Part shown: one piece after another, positions 25,783 through 36,592 of the stretch
Layout of the letters: each line of letters begins with the position of its first letter
Numbering within the stretch: position 1 is the stretch's first letter
Origin: Limnanthes douglasii subsp. nivea
Taxonomy: Eukaryota; Streptophyta; Magnoliopsida; Brassicales; Limnanthaceae
Assembly (NCBI GenBank): GCA_036936605.1
Contig: JAUPFV010000003.1
Span: 106,959,278-107,023,277, forward strand
Reading direction: 5' to 3'
Length of the DNA: 64,000 nt
Translations under genes and position numbers: made by a program
The notes under the pieces: model-generated
The model's input: only the letters and a program-made list of their open reading frames with translations
What the model was told of the DNA's origin: nothing
Databases searched by the model: none

Positions 25783-26010
25783 TGTTTGGCGATGTTATGT
25801 TATTGCTAGAGAGTGAGATATTAAACGGAGGAGGAGATAAAGAAAGTAGAAAGAATCTTCACTAGATGAGTTTGTTTTTAGATGCAATCGTCCTCACTTG
25901 CATCCAATGTTTCATCATTTTCTTGTTCCCCACAGAATCTCCTTTTCTTTTTCTCACTGAAGAAAGTTTCAAAAGTCAACGCACTTTCGTTTTTTTTTCT
26001 TAATCATATA
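25783..26010 (-). promoter_or_regulatory. 5' flank/promoter region of the ABC gene
   Basis: About 230 bp separate the ABC start codon from a Stowaway MITE, so the element sits in the proximal promoter or leader. There is a pyrimidine-rich stretch but no motif I could assign with confidence. Confidence 0.4.
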
Positions 26011-26245
26011 CTCCCTCCGTCTCATATTATTAGTAGTTTAAGGTTTCTTCAACAATATTAAAAAAAGTCAGAAAGAATAAAAGAAAATAAATTTGATTGG
26101 TGGAGTTAATAATTTATACAAAAAGTTAACTATTTTATTGGTTGAAAATGGAATACATGTAATAATATTGCATTGGAAAACGAAAACGACATATATTATG
26201 AGACAAAAAATCTCTTCTAGAAAGACACATATTATGAGAAGGGAG
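26011..26245. mobile_element. Stowaway-like MITE
   Basis: A 235-bp non-coding element starts CTCCCTCCGTCTCATATTAT and ends ATTATGAGAAGGGAG. The terminal inverted repeats carry the Stowaway signature, and a TA dinucleotide (26009-26010 and 26246-26247) flanks each end as target-site duplication. The interior is AT-rich. Such elements are mobilised by Tc1/mariner transposases in trans. Confidence 0.88.
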
Positions 26246-26249
26246 TAAT

Positions 26250-27540
26250 ATGCACCCACGTTACTGAGTTTAAGTAAAAAGAAACTGTATTTGTCTGTTC
26301 GTGTCTAAATTTGAACATGTCCAATAACTCTATAATGTGTTCTTAGCTAGAAGTTAAGTGTTTGGTTATAAAAATTATGTTTTGAGCAAGTTTGAGTTTT
26401 TCATTTCGAAGGTTGTAACTAGCTAAGTACAAAATATCACTCTAAATCTACCTAAATTTTCGGATGAAAGTTGGGGGCGTAACTAGTCATATCAGAATTT
26501 CGTAGTCAGGGATTAGTTTGTGTAAATGTCAATAGTTGCGGACTACCCAAAAGATCCCGGACGCATCCAAACTGGAGAGTCATGAGGGCCGTTTTCCTTG
26601 TTTGTCAAGGAATTTCTGTTTGCCAATGCCAGCCGTGAAGCTGGTAGTGATGGTGGAAATTTAATGGTGAAACAACCCTAGTTTTAAACGGTCAAAGTCG
26701 CTCCTTGTTAGTGTAAAAGAACAGAATTTAATGGTGATAATGGAGATTAAATGAAAAAGAGAAAATGGAGTAGAAGCTTGTAAAGGAAAAGAAAAGACTG
26801 ATTTAATTCATTTAGTAACTCATGGTTAAAAACACAAACAGCTACATTACATCGATAAATTTAATACAGAGATTTTGTACCTTTTATAGTTTCATCATCA
26901 ACCAATGCATCTTATCCTTCGTATCTAGGTTATTCTATTATGCTACCATTGATTATACTATTTAGCGGATTAAAATTCTAGTTGAGTCCTCCAATTTCTA
27001 CAGCTTATTTTCAATAGAAGGAACATGTTGGCTCATTATAACCCGATCAATATATGGCTAGAAAATTCTATAAGCTTTAGATATAGTGCTATAGCCTATA
27101 AAAGATTCCGGCTTCTGCCTTTTTATCAAGCTTATCTCGATAAGTTTGATAAATGTAATATAAGTGAAAAAGAAATTTTAAAGAAGGTTTGTAACTATAC
27201 TAAGCTTCAAATGATGTCATGTCATTCACAATTTTTGTTGGAATTCGATTATGTAAGTACACAGCGGTGTTTGCCGCTTCTAAAAGTATTTTGGAAGATT
27301 TTTTTCATGAAGCATACATCTCGTCATCTCCATTATAGATCTATTTTCACTCACCCCTTTATGTTGAAGAGAGTATGGTGCTGTCAACCGACGCCAGCCT
27401 CTTCACAAAACTTATTAAAAGGTTCTGAAGTGTATCCTTGCATTATTAGACCTTATAGTATAAATTAAACATCTACTTTCATTCTCAACTCTAGATTTAA
27501 ATTTCAAAATACACCTTTAATAAAGATTATATTTAGTGTT
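26250..27540. other. Intergenic region with one unassigned ORF (27025-27468, +)
   Basis: Mostly non-coding AT-rich sequence. A 147-codon open frame at 27,025-27,468 has no motif or family I recognise. Its composition resembles chance AT-rich coding, and I do not regard it as an established gene. Confidence 0.3.
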
Positions 27541-27559
27541 CATTAAAGACCAAACATCA

Positions 27560-28670
27560 CTATAAAAGAGCTCTAGCTTTCCAAGACTCTCCAAGATTGT
27601 TTAGGAAATGGTTTCCTATATTTCTTCCAATAATTACAAGTATGATAAGGAGGCATGTCATCATCAATGTGTGTGAGTCCTTCAACCAACTTCTTTGTCT
27701 GCATGTGAAGCAATCCTCGATGATGAAAATGTCAAATCTATTCTGCCAAATCTGAGTGGTACTAGCTCTGGATTCAAAATCTATATTCTCGATCTCTATT
27801 GGATTTAGAACAAAACTTTTTTTCTTTCATTTTAACATCGAACAAGTCTTTCCCATTAACATCTTTGATCAAACACTGCTTATTCTCAAACAACACCTTA
27901 TAGCCTTTATCGAGTAACTGACTAACACTTAAGAGGTTTTGATCAATTTTATGTACAAATAAAACATATGAAATAAAATTTGTACCTTCATAGCTTGTTA
28001 TAGCTACTTATAGCTACTGTACCTTTTCCCTTGACTTCCAAGTGTACACCACTTCCAATATTCACTCTCTTGACTTTAGTGTCTTTTAATTCCTCAAAGA
28101 TCTCTTTGTCATATGTCATGTGAATTGTGCATCCGCTGTCAATCAACCAGCTTTCCTTTTTAATCACCCTTTTGCCTCATAAACCTTCTCTGTTCTTATA
28201 CTTGTAAAGCATTTAAAAAGTTTTGTAAGAGAGATATTTGAAAGATCTTTGGCGTTCTCCATGGTAGTAATGGTGGCTTTAAACCTCTCGGGAGCAGTCA
28301 CCAATATCATTTCAACAATCCTAAAGTCTTTTAACTCAGTTCCAAGAAATCTCACCTTGTTGGCAATGCTAAGAAGTCTATTAGAGTACTCTTTCACGCA
28401 CTCAGACTCCTTGATCTTTTGCAACTCAAAATCTCTAATTAAATTTAGGAAATTCATTCCACGAATCATTTCATCTCCTTCGTATTCAGCCTTGATGTAA
28501 TTCATATTAACGAGAATAGAATCAAATAATTGTTTAAAAAAAATTAATAGACAAAAGATAATATTTAACATAGTTCGAATTGTGAAAATAATCTTATATC
28601 TATAGAGTGTAAAGCTATTTTTTCCATAACTTTTATTATTTTCCATGTTTCGAAAAAACACCATCTTTTT
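27560..28670 (-). pseudogene. Copia-type gag/protease fragment
   Basis: On the minus strand, 28,500-28,164 encodes a Copia gag (UBN2-type) segment with KESECVKEYSNRLL and GTELKDFRIVEMILVTAPERF. About 28,150-27,820 continues with the Copia protease active site (WLIDSGCTIHMT) and NIGSGVHLEVKGKGTV. Near 27,710-27,560 a GAG-pre-integrase-like piece reads HRGLLHMQTKKLVEGL. The gag zinc knuckle is deleted and several stops are present. Reverse transcriptase and integrase are absent. An LTR-like piece lies at 28,540-28,620. Confidence 0.8.
28540..28620. repeat. Copia LTR-like fragment (copy 1)
   Basis: The core TATTTAACATAGTTCGAAT matches the TATTTAATGTGGTTTGAAT segment near 30,490 and the TATTTAACGTGGTTCGAT segment near 42,290. 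This word is common near the inner end of plant Copia LTRs. The fragment abuts the gag remnant on its 5' side. Confidence 0.45.
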
Positions 28671-28839
28671 ATTTCTTCTATAAAGGAAAATTATATTTTA
28701 TCCTTTTTTAATTTTTCATCCAAACACTTATTTCTTCTACCTTATAGCCCAACAAAGCAAACCCTAACCACCATAATCGAGCAACTCATACACAACAATT
28801 TATATATGAGTAAACCCTCTTTGATTCTTGTTTTTTTTT

Positions 28840-29250
28840 TTCTTTTAAAAATCGATTCCATCAATTGTTTATGAAATCAATTTCCTTGAACTTTGTTTTG
28901 GAAATCGATTTCATGAAACTTTCGAAAATACTGTTTGCTTTTTTTTGAAAATTGATTCTAAACACCTTTTGAAGGTTCATGAAATTAATTTTCATGAGCC
29001 TTTTTTTCTGGAAAAAATAACACATGATTCTGAGTGGGCATCTCAGAATCATGTGTTAAGAACGCATGTAATTTCGAGACAACCACTCAGAATTAGTTGT
29101 TGTTTTAAAAATAAAATAACGCATGATTCCGAGTTGGCATCTCAGAATCATGTTTTATTTGAAAAAACAACTAATTATGAGTGACTGTCTCATAATTAGT
29201 TGTTTTGTTATTGTAAAAATAGCTAAATTCGAGTGGGTATCTCGAAATTG
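28840..29250. repeat. Cluster of short hairpins sharing a GAGTGGnnnTCTC-type core
   Basis: Inverted repeats lie at 29021-29055 (14-bp perfect stem, loop TGGGCAT), 29070-29095 (inverted orientation, imperfect), 29121-29153 (near perfect), 29166-29204 (16-bp perfect stem, loop TGACTGT) and 29225-29249 (imperfect). Each has GAG and CTC bordering a 7-base loop. The outer stem sequences differ between units, but the two arms of each unit still match each other. Upstream (28,840-29,010) are looser AT-rich inverted repeats. No protein is encoded. Confidence 0.7.
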
Positions 29251-29690
29251 AATTTGCAAAATCGGGACTGTTTATTTTGATTTGTTCTGAAAACAGATTT
29301 TAATGTTAGATGAATGTATAACTAAAATACAAGATTATATTACCTTGTTGGTTATTTGGATGATGTTCTCTGGTGTTGAATATTTTGTTTGGATGTTATC
29401 TTCTTCAATTAGTTTATGAATTATTATTTTTTTTAAATGAGTTTTTTGGATTTTTGGGTTTAATTTTAGAAGTTAAAGATATATGTTGGGTGTAAATTGA
29501 TTTAATGATGTGTTTGTTGGAATATGAGTTGGATAGTGCATTATGACATAAAAATATAAATTAGAAAGTAAGTAGAAGACAAGAAGGTAAAAAGCAAGTG
29601 TTGAGTGTTTTTTTTGTAAAATTTGAGATGGAGGAAATAATAAAACTTATAGGGGAAATAGATTAACCCATCCAAAACTAACAAAACTTT
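29250..29690. other. AT-rich non-coding spacer
   Basis: No gene, domain or clear repeat was recognised here. Confidence 0.4.
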
Positions 29691-29835
29691 TATTTTACTA
29701 AACAAAAATATTACAAAAGACTCTCCAAACATAAAATTCTTAATCACTATTTGTAACAAAACTCTCATAGTTTACAAAGATAACGTGATTCACAAAATCC
29801 CCTCTTCAGGGTTTATCTCTCACTTCACTATTTTA
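29690..29835. repeat. Diverged partial copy of the LTR-like repeat at 30.5 kb
   Basis: The segment with AGTTTACAAAGATAA...GATTCACAAAA...GTTTATCTCT is repeated at about 30,545-30,690 in the same orientation with moderate divergence. It probably derives from the same Copia LTR family. Confidence 0.55.
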
Positions 29836-30479
29836 CATTATGTTTTCTGTTCCTTTGCTAACTTCTTTCAAAGAAATTTCACTTCTTTATATATATACTC
29901 ATTATTATTGTACTCATTTTTAATGTATTTAAGCAAATTATTGTAGTGATTCTTTTTTCTCATCGAATATTTTGTAGTGAATTTTACATGGAAACAATAT
30001 TTTTTTATATGATAATAATTAAGCAAATTACTTATTCTTTAGCATATTTTATATTGACGTGTTTGTAAATTACTGATTCTTTAAAATATTTTGTATTGAT
30101 GAATTTATAATATTTTATATTTTATATTAATTGATACATGATTTATGGACCATAAATTGTGGTTATTAACTATTTGGTATGTCTTTTTCTAGCACCATAT
30201 TATTGAAGTACTTCTACTGACACTTTTAAGGCGGGGTAAGATGAGAATGCAATTTTGTTGGAGTAGACTATATTTTCATTTTGAGTTGTAATCGAAATAT
30301 TTACATATTTTTATTATGCGATATTGAGATATTTATCTTTTGTCGATTTTTTTGCATAATATTTTTTGGCATACCCTAAATTTTAGTCATGGATCCACCA
30401 CTGGTTCGAAGAAAAAAAAACTTCATGCTTGATGGAAACAACAAAATTAAAGAAAGCTTCAAGAGAAACAAGACACGCA
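29836..30479. other. Very AT-rich non-coding spacer
   Basis: No coding potential. The sequence around 30,340-30,410 resembles widely dispersed non-coding plant repeat sequence, but I could not assign it. Confidence 0.35.
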
Positions 30480-31072
30480 AGACAATATTTAATGTGGTTT
30501 GAATTGTGGAAATAATCCTATATCAACGGGCAACAAACACTCTGTTTTATTAAAAAATGAAGTTACATAAAAACTCTTCAAACAAAAAAATCCCAATCAT
30601 TCTCTGTGACAAAGCTCTCACAGTTTACAAAGATAAATCGATTCACAAAACTCTCTCTACACTGTTTATCTCTAACCCACTACTCTTTCTAAAATACCAA
30701 AATTTTCTCTCACTAGGAGAATACGAACTCGTCTCACAAGTCACTCGTCACGCCGCTACTTTTTGAACGTCACTACTTTTCCGTCACGTCACAAAAATCT
30801 AATTTTATGTTTCTTCTTCAATTTATAGACTTAGAAAACCCCTAATTCTTCAGCAGACGATCCATATTAAATCTCATTAATCAACGATTGTAATAAAATA
30901 CTAATCCTTAAAATTGGAAAACCCTATAAATAAGAACCCATATTATTAGGAACTCAATTAAATAGAAATATTATTTAAATAAGAATCCCAATTAAATAGG
31001 AAACTCAACAAATAGTAAACTTGGCAAATAGAAAAAGCCTAATTCGGTTAGAAATATAAACCCAACATCATT
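30480..31072 (-). repeat. Probable solo or truncated Copia LTR
   Basis: Read on the minus strand it begins TGTTGGGTTTATATTTCTAA (31,072 downward), a typical Copia LTR start. It continues past the repeat shared with 29.7 kb to the TTTAATGTGGTTTGAAT word near 30,490. The inner end and a target-site duplication were not resolved. No internal coding region is attached. Confidence 0.45.
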
Positions 31073-31558
31073 GAAGCTTCGGTCCGTAGCTTTGGCATAT
31101 AAATTTGGATAATTTCATTGGTAAGATTTTTTGGGGTCAGTCCCAACCCTTCCGACTCAGGGGTTCGACCTAGTAAAAAATAACTAGTATGTCTTCCACC
31201 AAACTTGCCTTTAGATTCCAATAACCGTCATCACGACAACTTTGTCTTATAAAAAACCAATAGCTCCTGTCTATACATGTCTTCGGCTTATCCATCTTCG
31301 ACCTATATAGTCCTTCGATAATATTTTTGTTGACATATTACGTCTAGCGTACATCTGAAAATCGTAATATATTATGTTTGAAGTGCTTGGTTTTATGACT
31401 ATCCCAATAAATATTTTAATATATACTCTTTAACGTTCATATTACTAGTCTATTAGTTGACTATTTGCTGATAATTTTATAATCGGGTCCACTATGTATC
31501 ATAACTATGACGTATCTAATTATCAATTCTAAACATGGATTCTAAAAAAAACATCCAT
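31073..31558. other. Intergenic sequence, nothing recognised
   Basis: No coding potential or recognisable repeat was found between the LTR-like element and the 65-bp duplication. Confidence 0.4.
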
Positions 31559-31687
31559 CATACTTAGAAACAAACATAAAATTCAAAGAATATCCATACC
31601 AAGTGAACTTATCTCTTAGAAATCATACTTAGAAACAAACATAAAATTCAAAGAATATCTATACCAAGTTAACTTATCTCTTAGAAA
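31559..31687. repeat. 65-bp tandem duplication
   Basis: Two adjacent copies begin CATACTTAGAAACAAACATA at 31,559 and 31,624. They differ at a few bases. It is non-coding. Confidence 0.85.
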
Positions 31688-31789
31688 CCATCATTGACTA
31701 CTATTATTGTAACAATTTGTTCTCAGAAAATCCAAAGATTTAATAATAAAAGATTAATTGGTCATAAATTAGGTGACAAATAAAATAAA

Positions 31790-32843
31790 GGGAAATGTCA
31801 CACTAAGTACATTCTCACCAAACTTATTATCATATAGTACCCCAATTATTTTATATACCTACTAAACACCCATCTCACCAAACTAATTCATTTCGAATGC
31901 CTAGCTTTTATTTTATTCCTGAACTACCCTCAAAATTTGGCTCAAGTTTATTTTCCAACAAAAATTCAAATTTTGGATTTTTAATAGTACAACCTACCCT
32001 GTTATTTTAAATTATATTAAAATGGTCATAAACCTATACCTTCTCAACAAACCAGTTAAAATACCTCCTTCTTGTTGAAACTGGTTCTTGTCGAAACCAT
32101 TTACAGGTAATATTATATATATATATATTGTTGTTTTGATTGTTGAAGGTCTTTTTAAAGCTTGTTTATCGACGAGTTGACTGTTTTCAAACCTGGGTTT
32201 TGCCTGCTTTTCTTCATCACGAGTTGAAGCTGTTATCTGAGCTTGTTCTTAAGCTGGGTTTTGTAATTTTTTTTCTCGACGAGTGGAAGCTTTTATGTAA
32301 CTAGGATTTGTGCTAGTTGGGTTTTGTAAGTTTTTTTAAAGTTTCCAAATTTATTCGTGTGTTTATTAAAGTTTCTGTATGTATTTTTCTGTATTAAAAC
32401 TGGGTTTTATAAGTTTTTGATAGTTTAACTGAAACCAGCCTTGCTTAAAACTAGGTTTTGTAAAAAATTTCATAGTTTATGGGGAACCATGTTGTTAAGT
32501 TGCAGACGATGCGAGTATGATACCTTGATTTAGATAACCATTGTGTACATTACTCGCGTTAGAATCATGTTTTACATTACCAATTAACCATGAAGCGAGG
32601 TATTCGAGTATTACGTCACTGGCCGAATCATCTCGCGTGCACGTGAAACATATCTTTTTTTAACAATTAATATGACACGAGTTACGTTTACATGTCACAC
32701 TTATGCAATACACGCGATTTACCAGCTATTATTAATCACGCGAGTCGTTGCTACATAAACTTACTAGTCTCGCGCGAGTCGTGATGCAATTTCAAACATT
32801 TCTCTCACCTAGTCTAATTTTGTTTATCATTGAAGAGGACTAG
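31790..32843 (+). other. MULE 5' terminal/leader region
   Basis: Non-coding. It contains repeated GACGAGT/CACGAGT words at about 32,170-32,285 and then, from 32,500 on, CGCG-containing words (for example ACACGCGATTT near 32,710, TCACGCGAGT near 32,736 and CGCGCGAGT near 32,771). It probably holds the terminal inverted repeat and promoter of the transposase gene. Confidence 0.4.
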
Positions 32844-33910
32844 ATGTCTAAGTCAAAGGTGTGTATTTTAAAATATTCAAAGCAGACCTCAATCGTTCCT
32901 TTGAGCGAGTTTGAAAACTTTGAGACTCTTCAACACTATATTGAAGGTAGATGGGATGATCTGGTTAAGGGTTCATGTGGTGATCAAAAGTAATGTTTGT
33001 TTAATAACGAGACTGATTTCATGGGTTTAGTTGTTTATCTCGACGTGGAGCGTCTGAAAAACATTAGCTTCTTTATAGAACAACGAGTAGTTGAAAAAAA
33101 TGAGGATGGCATTTGTAAACAGCCTACCATAAGCTTCGTAGAACCTTGTGATGATAAACTATTAAGTGGGGAGAGTAGTAATGGTTTACTCAGTTCGCAA
33201 CATAAAAAAAGATATCTTGCTACTAGCGGTTGGGTTGATGCTATCACAGGGGTTGGTCAGACATTTGCTGATAGAGCCTCAGGTTTAAGGTTATCGTTAT
33301 GTAGATATGCTTTAGAGCTTGGTTTTGCTTTCAAGTATATGCATAATACATCTACTAAGATCACTGCTTACTGTGTCAACAAAGATTCAGGTGGTTGTAA
33401 ATGGCGACTATATGCATCAATAGATTCTAACATTGGTTTAATGATGATCAAGCGATTTTTCCAAGCCCATACCTGTAGCCGGTATTTTCCAAGAAAAAAA
33501 GTAGGCATTTGACGTCTGATTTGATTGCGAATGAAATACATGAATAAATTAGGATATGTCATTCTTTAACAGCAAAAACTATTTAGTCTTCTATCAAACA
33601 AGACTATGGTTTAGACATTTCCTACTGTCTCTCGTGGAATGCTTTAGAAAAGGCGAGGAAGAAAGTTTTCGGAGATAGTAATACTTCGTTTGGCTTGCTG
33701 AATGCTTATTTTAAAAGATTAAAAAGTCGAGATATTACTACTGATTTCCATTTGGAGGTTGGTTTTGGGAATGTCTTCAGGACGTGCTTTGTGATATTTG
33801 GATCATGCATTCAAGGCTTTCACTCATGTCGACCATTGTTGTATATGGACGGTACAAATTTAAACGGCAAGCATGGTGGCTGTCTACAGTGGCAAATGAT
33901 GGCAATAACG

Positions 33911-34305
33911 GTGAGTTTTAAACCTTTCTTTCATTTTAGTTTTTTCGTAAATGTAACTAAAGACGCGATTTACGATGGCAAACGGGTGCGATTTCCACAG
34001 TTTAAGTACATTACTATTATACACATGCAATGCTTACAAACTCGCGTATGCGAGTTGTCAATTGCGAGACGTATAGCAATCACACGATGTTGCTTAGTTC
34101 ATTGCTAGCAATCACGCGATGTTGCTTTGCTCATAGCTAGCAATCGCGCGCTGTTGCTTAGGTTATAGTTAGCAATCGCGCGATATGTAATGAAATCATT
34201 AGGAATCGAGCCTTATTGGATATATGTAGCCTTATACACATACCTATCAACGAATTATATTTTGAATTGCTGATTTGGACTCCCATAACCTATTTGCACA
34301 TTGCA
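33911..34305 (+). other. Intron of the MULE transposase gene, rich in CGCG words
   Basis: The donor AACG|GTGAGT and acceptor TTGCAG|GTATC join ANDGNNG to IFPVAFG exactly where related transposases are continuous. The intron contains ACGCGATTTAC (33,962), CTCGCGTATGCGAGTTG (34,041) and a 32-bp tandem array (34,075-34,190). The flanking exons lack these words. Confidence 0.75.
34075..34190 (+). repeat. 32-bp tandem array in the MULE intron
   Basis: AGCAAT begins at 34,075, 34,107, 34,139 and 34,171, an exact 32-base spacing. Units read AGCAATCRCRCGMTGTTGCT-like and differ mainly at CpG sites (CACACGATG, CACGCGATG, CGCGCGCTG, CGCGCGATA). The last copy is partial. Confidence 0.9.
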
Positions 34306-35347
34306 GGTATCTTTCCAGTTGCTTTTGGTATTTTTAGTGGTGAAGATTCCGATAACTGGCTCTGGTTTATGGACCGTCTTAAACCTCATTTGTTAAATCG
34401 TCAAATCACTTTTATTTCCGACAGAAACTCTGGTATTATTAATGTTGTTTCTTTTGTTTATCCAAACTCTTTTCATGCTTATTGTATATATCATCTCCTT
34501 AATAATTTGAGGACTGCTCTTGATTGCACTAACCGAGAGTTTAAAAAGAAGATGTTGAAGCGATTTAAAAGTTGTGCTTATGCTCTCACAGTTGAACTTT
34601 TTAATCAAAGACTTTCCAAGTTTTTAAGTATAGGTGGTAAAAAGATTAAGAAATTCGTCAAGAATTTACCTCCCGAAAAGTACGCCCAACTATTCGTCAT
34701 TGGGAAACGTTATGGGGAAATGGCATCATCTGCCGCCGAATCCTTTAACAATCAGATTAAAAAGCTTTGCAATCTACCAATTTTTGAAATGATAGACAAG
34801 ATTAGAGTGATGCTGATGACTCAATTTTAAACTTTATTCAGAGGGGCTTAGTTGGAACAGTTATTTATGCCCCGAATATGACAAGCAGTTAAAGGAGAAT
34901 GTTCTAACCGGTCGAATGTGGGTGGTATCTAAGTCTTTTGCAGGTTCATTTGAAGTTTATTCTGAACCAGTTATGGTTGTCAACATGCTTGATTTTAAGT
35001 CTTCATGTGGTTCATGGCAGCAAGAGTGTTTTCCATGTCCGCACTCATTGGCTGCAATAACATTGGTTAACGAAGATCCTATGACGTTGATAGAACCATT
35101 CTACACTGTTGGTAATTATAGGTCCACTTGTTTGTTTAGCATACCTGCAATAACCGACTTTGGTGAAAGTTCATGCTCTAATGAATGTGAAGGACATGTT
35201 GTTCTACCTCCTAACGTTAAGAGGCGAGTTGGAAGGCCACGGAAAAAGAGGATTCTATCTAGAGGAGAAGTATCATCGAGCCACTTGCAATGTGGCCGTT
35301 GCTTTAAATTTGGACACAACCGAAGGACATGTGATATCACACTATGA

Positions 35348-36147
35348 GCTTGCCCTCCTAACTTTTTTTGTACATCCGTTTTATTCAGTATGTATTAACT
35401 TGATTTCACTTGTTCTGTATCGTTCTTACTCATTGCCCCAACTGTTTGGGTTGATACTCTCCAGTTTTTTTACTATTATTTTTTTCACACGCGAGTTATA
35501 TTGAGTTAAAAGATAACACACGATTGCTAATACGCGATTTCCAGGTTATGTCCTCCACACCGACGCGATTGTGTTTAACAATCGCGCGTTGTGTTAAATA
35601 AATATAACACAAATTGGATTTAACTTATGTGTATTATAGTCACGCGATTTCTGTATAACCTATAATGCGGGACATGGGGTTTTAATATAGATGCGTTTCT
35701 TATACAGCGAACACACGATTTACATAAGGTGGTTGTGGAGAACCTATGTTATTGCAGATTATTTTCCATATCAGTAACCATATAAAAGACGTGATTCATA
35801 TACAATACCCACACTAAAGATGAAGGGATTTATATAGAAAAATATTAGGAAGTCATTTCTACCATTTCAACGCGATTGCTACCATGTCATTCACAAGAAT
35901 TACCAGAATTGACCCGATTGGTGAGATTGGAATTTAAATCGATTTCGAATTAGACATTGCAAACCACTAAGAATTGAACTAAGTAGATATCAATAACAAA
36001 ACATATTTAACCAAAAAAAGACCCGAAATCACAATGGACCTACGGTTGTCCAGATAGTATACCCTAATAAAAAAACCACTACATATTATAGGGTTCACCA
36101 ATTCGAATGCCAAAAAATGGGAACACAAACAAACAACCACATACTGA
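35348..36147. other. MULE spacer with dispersed ACGCGATT words
   Basis: Non-coding. It has ACACGCGAGTT near 35,488, TACGCGATTTCC near 35,541, GACGCGATTGTG near 35,564, AATCGCGCGTTG near 35,580, TCACGCGATTTC near 35,640 and AACGCGATTGC near 35,868, as well as decayed forms such as ACACACGATTT and GACGTGATTC. No gene was recognised. Confidence 0.6.
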
Positions 36148-36592
36148 TTAATTATCAGAAGATTTATCCTCCTCTTCGTCCTCATCTTCATCCTCCTCTT
36201 CATCCTTAGACTCTGATGCCCACTATTCCTCAGACTCTTCCTCGTCCTCGTCTACACCGTCGTCACTTTCCTCGCCCCAGTATTTATTGTCTGATGAATC
36301 TTTCGAAGATTTCCTACGAGTCTGCTTCCTCCTTATGGTCTTCTTCTTGTTCTTCATGGTCTTTCGTCTTTTTGGATACCAGTCGTAGTCTGAATCCTTC
36401 TCCGACCACGACAAAGAGTATTCTGAGTCATACTCATCCTCCGGTGAAAGCGAGGGTAAAAACATCTTTCGATTTGTCGGATGAGTACACCGTTGTAGTG
36501 GAGTGCTTGTAGTCAGAATGCCTATCACTGTCATCAGAGTACCCACCATCAGAAGATGGGTAACCGTAGGACTGGAGTGATGAACCGCTCAT
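36148..36592 (-). pseudogene. MULE-borne acidic, Ser/Asp-rich ORF (unknown function)
   Basis: From the ATG at 36,592 the frame reads MSGSSLQSYGYPSSDGGYSD and on through a Ser/Asp-rich part. A one-base frame change near 36,465 leads to PEDEYDSEYSLSWSEKDSD, then a strongly basic segment (KRRK...KKKTIRRKQTRRK, a likely nuclear-localisation stretch), then a Glu/Asp-rich tail (EESDDGVDEDEEESEE). After one TAG there is a further acidic stretch ending KSSDN-stop at 36,148. The layout suggests a nuclear, disordered accessory protein of the MULE. No family was recognised. It is interrupted by one frameshift and one stop. Confidence 0.5.

Larger units (their letters stand above)
32844..35347 (+). pseudogene. 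MULE (MuDR-type) transposase, inactivated
   Basis: From ATG 32,844 the frame runs through an in-frame TAA (32,991) to 33,512. It covers the MuDR N-terminal region and a DNA-binding domain (GLRLSLCRYALELGF...CKWRLYASID...HTCSR). A frameshift at an A-run and further stops follow. The catalytic domain begins SCRPLLYMDGTNL (first Asp, 33,850), is cut by an intron at 33,911-34,305, and resumes IFPVAFGIFSGED...ISDRN (second Asp, about 34,415) and AESFNN (Glu, about 34,738). The C-terminus has a SWIM-type zinc finger (ECFPCPHSLAAI, about 35,025-35,055) and a CCHC knuckle (CGRCFKFGHNRRTC, about 35,289-35,335). The DDE residues are all visible, but the gene is dead through stops and indels. Confidence 0.88.

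Noticed and set aside
27025..27468. 147-codon ORF as a host gene
   Set aside because: No recognisable domain, AT-driven composition, and no splice or neighbour support. It is left as unassigned sequence.
31790..31812. Definite left terminal inverted repeat of the MULE
   Set aside because: The sequence looks terminus-like, but the opposite end lies outside the window and no 9-bp target duplication can be tested, so it is used only as an approximate boundary.
36216..36512. Plus-strand Ser/Pro-rich ORF
   Set aside because: It is the shadow of the minus-strand acidic ORF, whose Asp/Glu codons read as Ser/Leu/Pro on the other strand.
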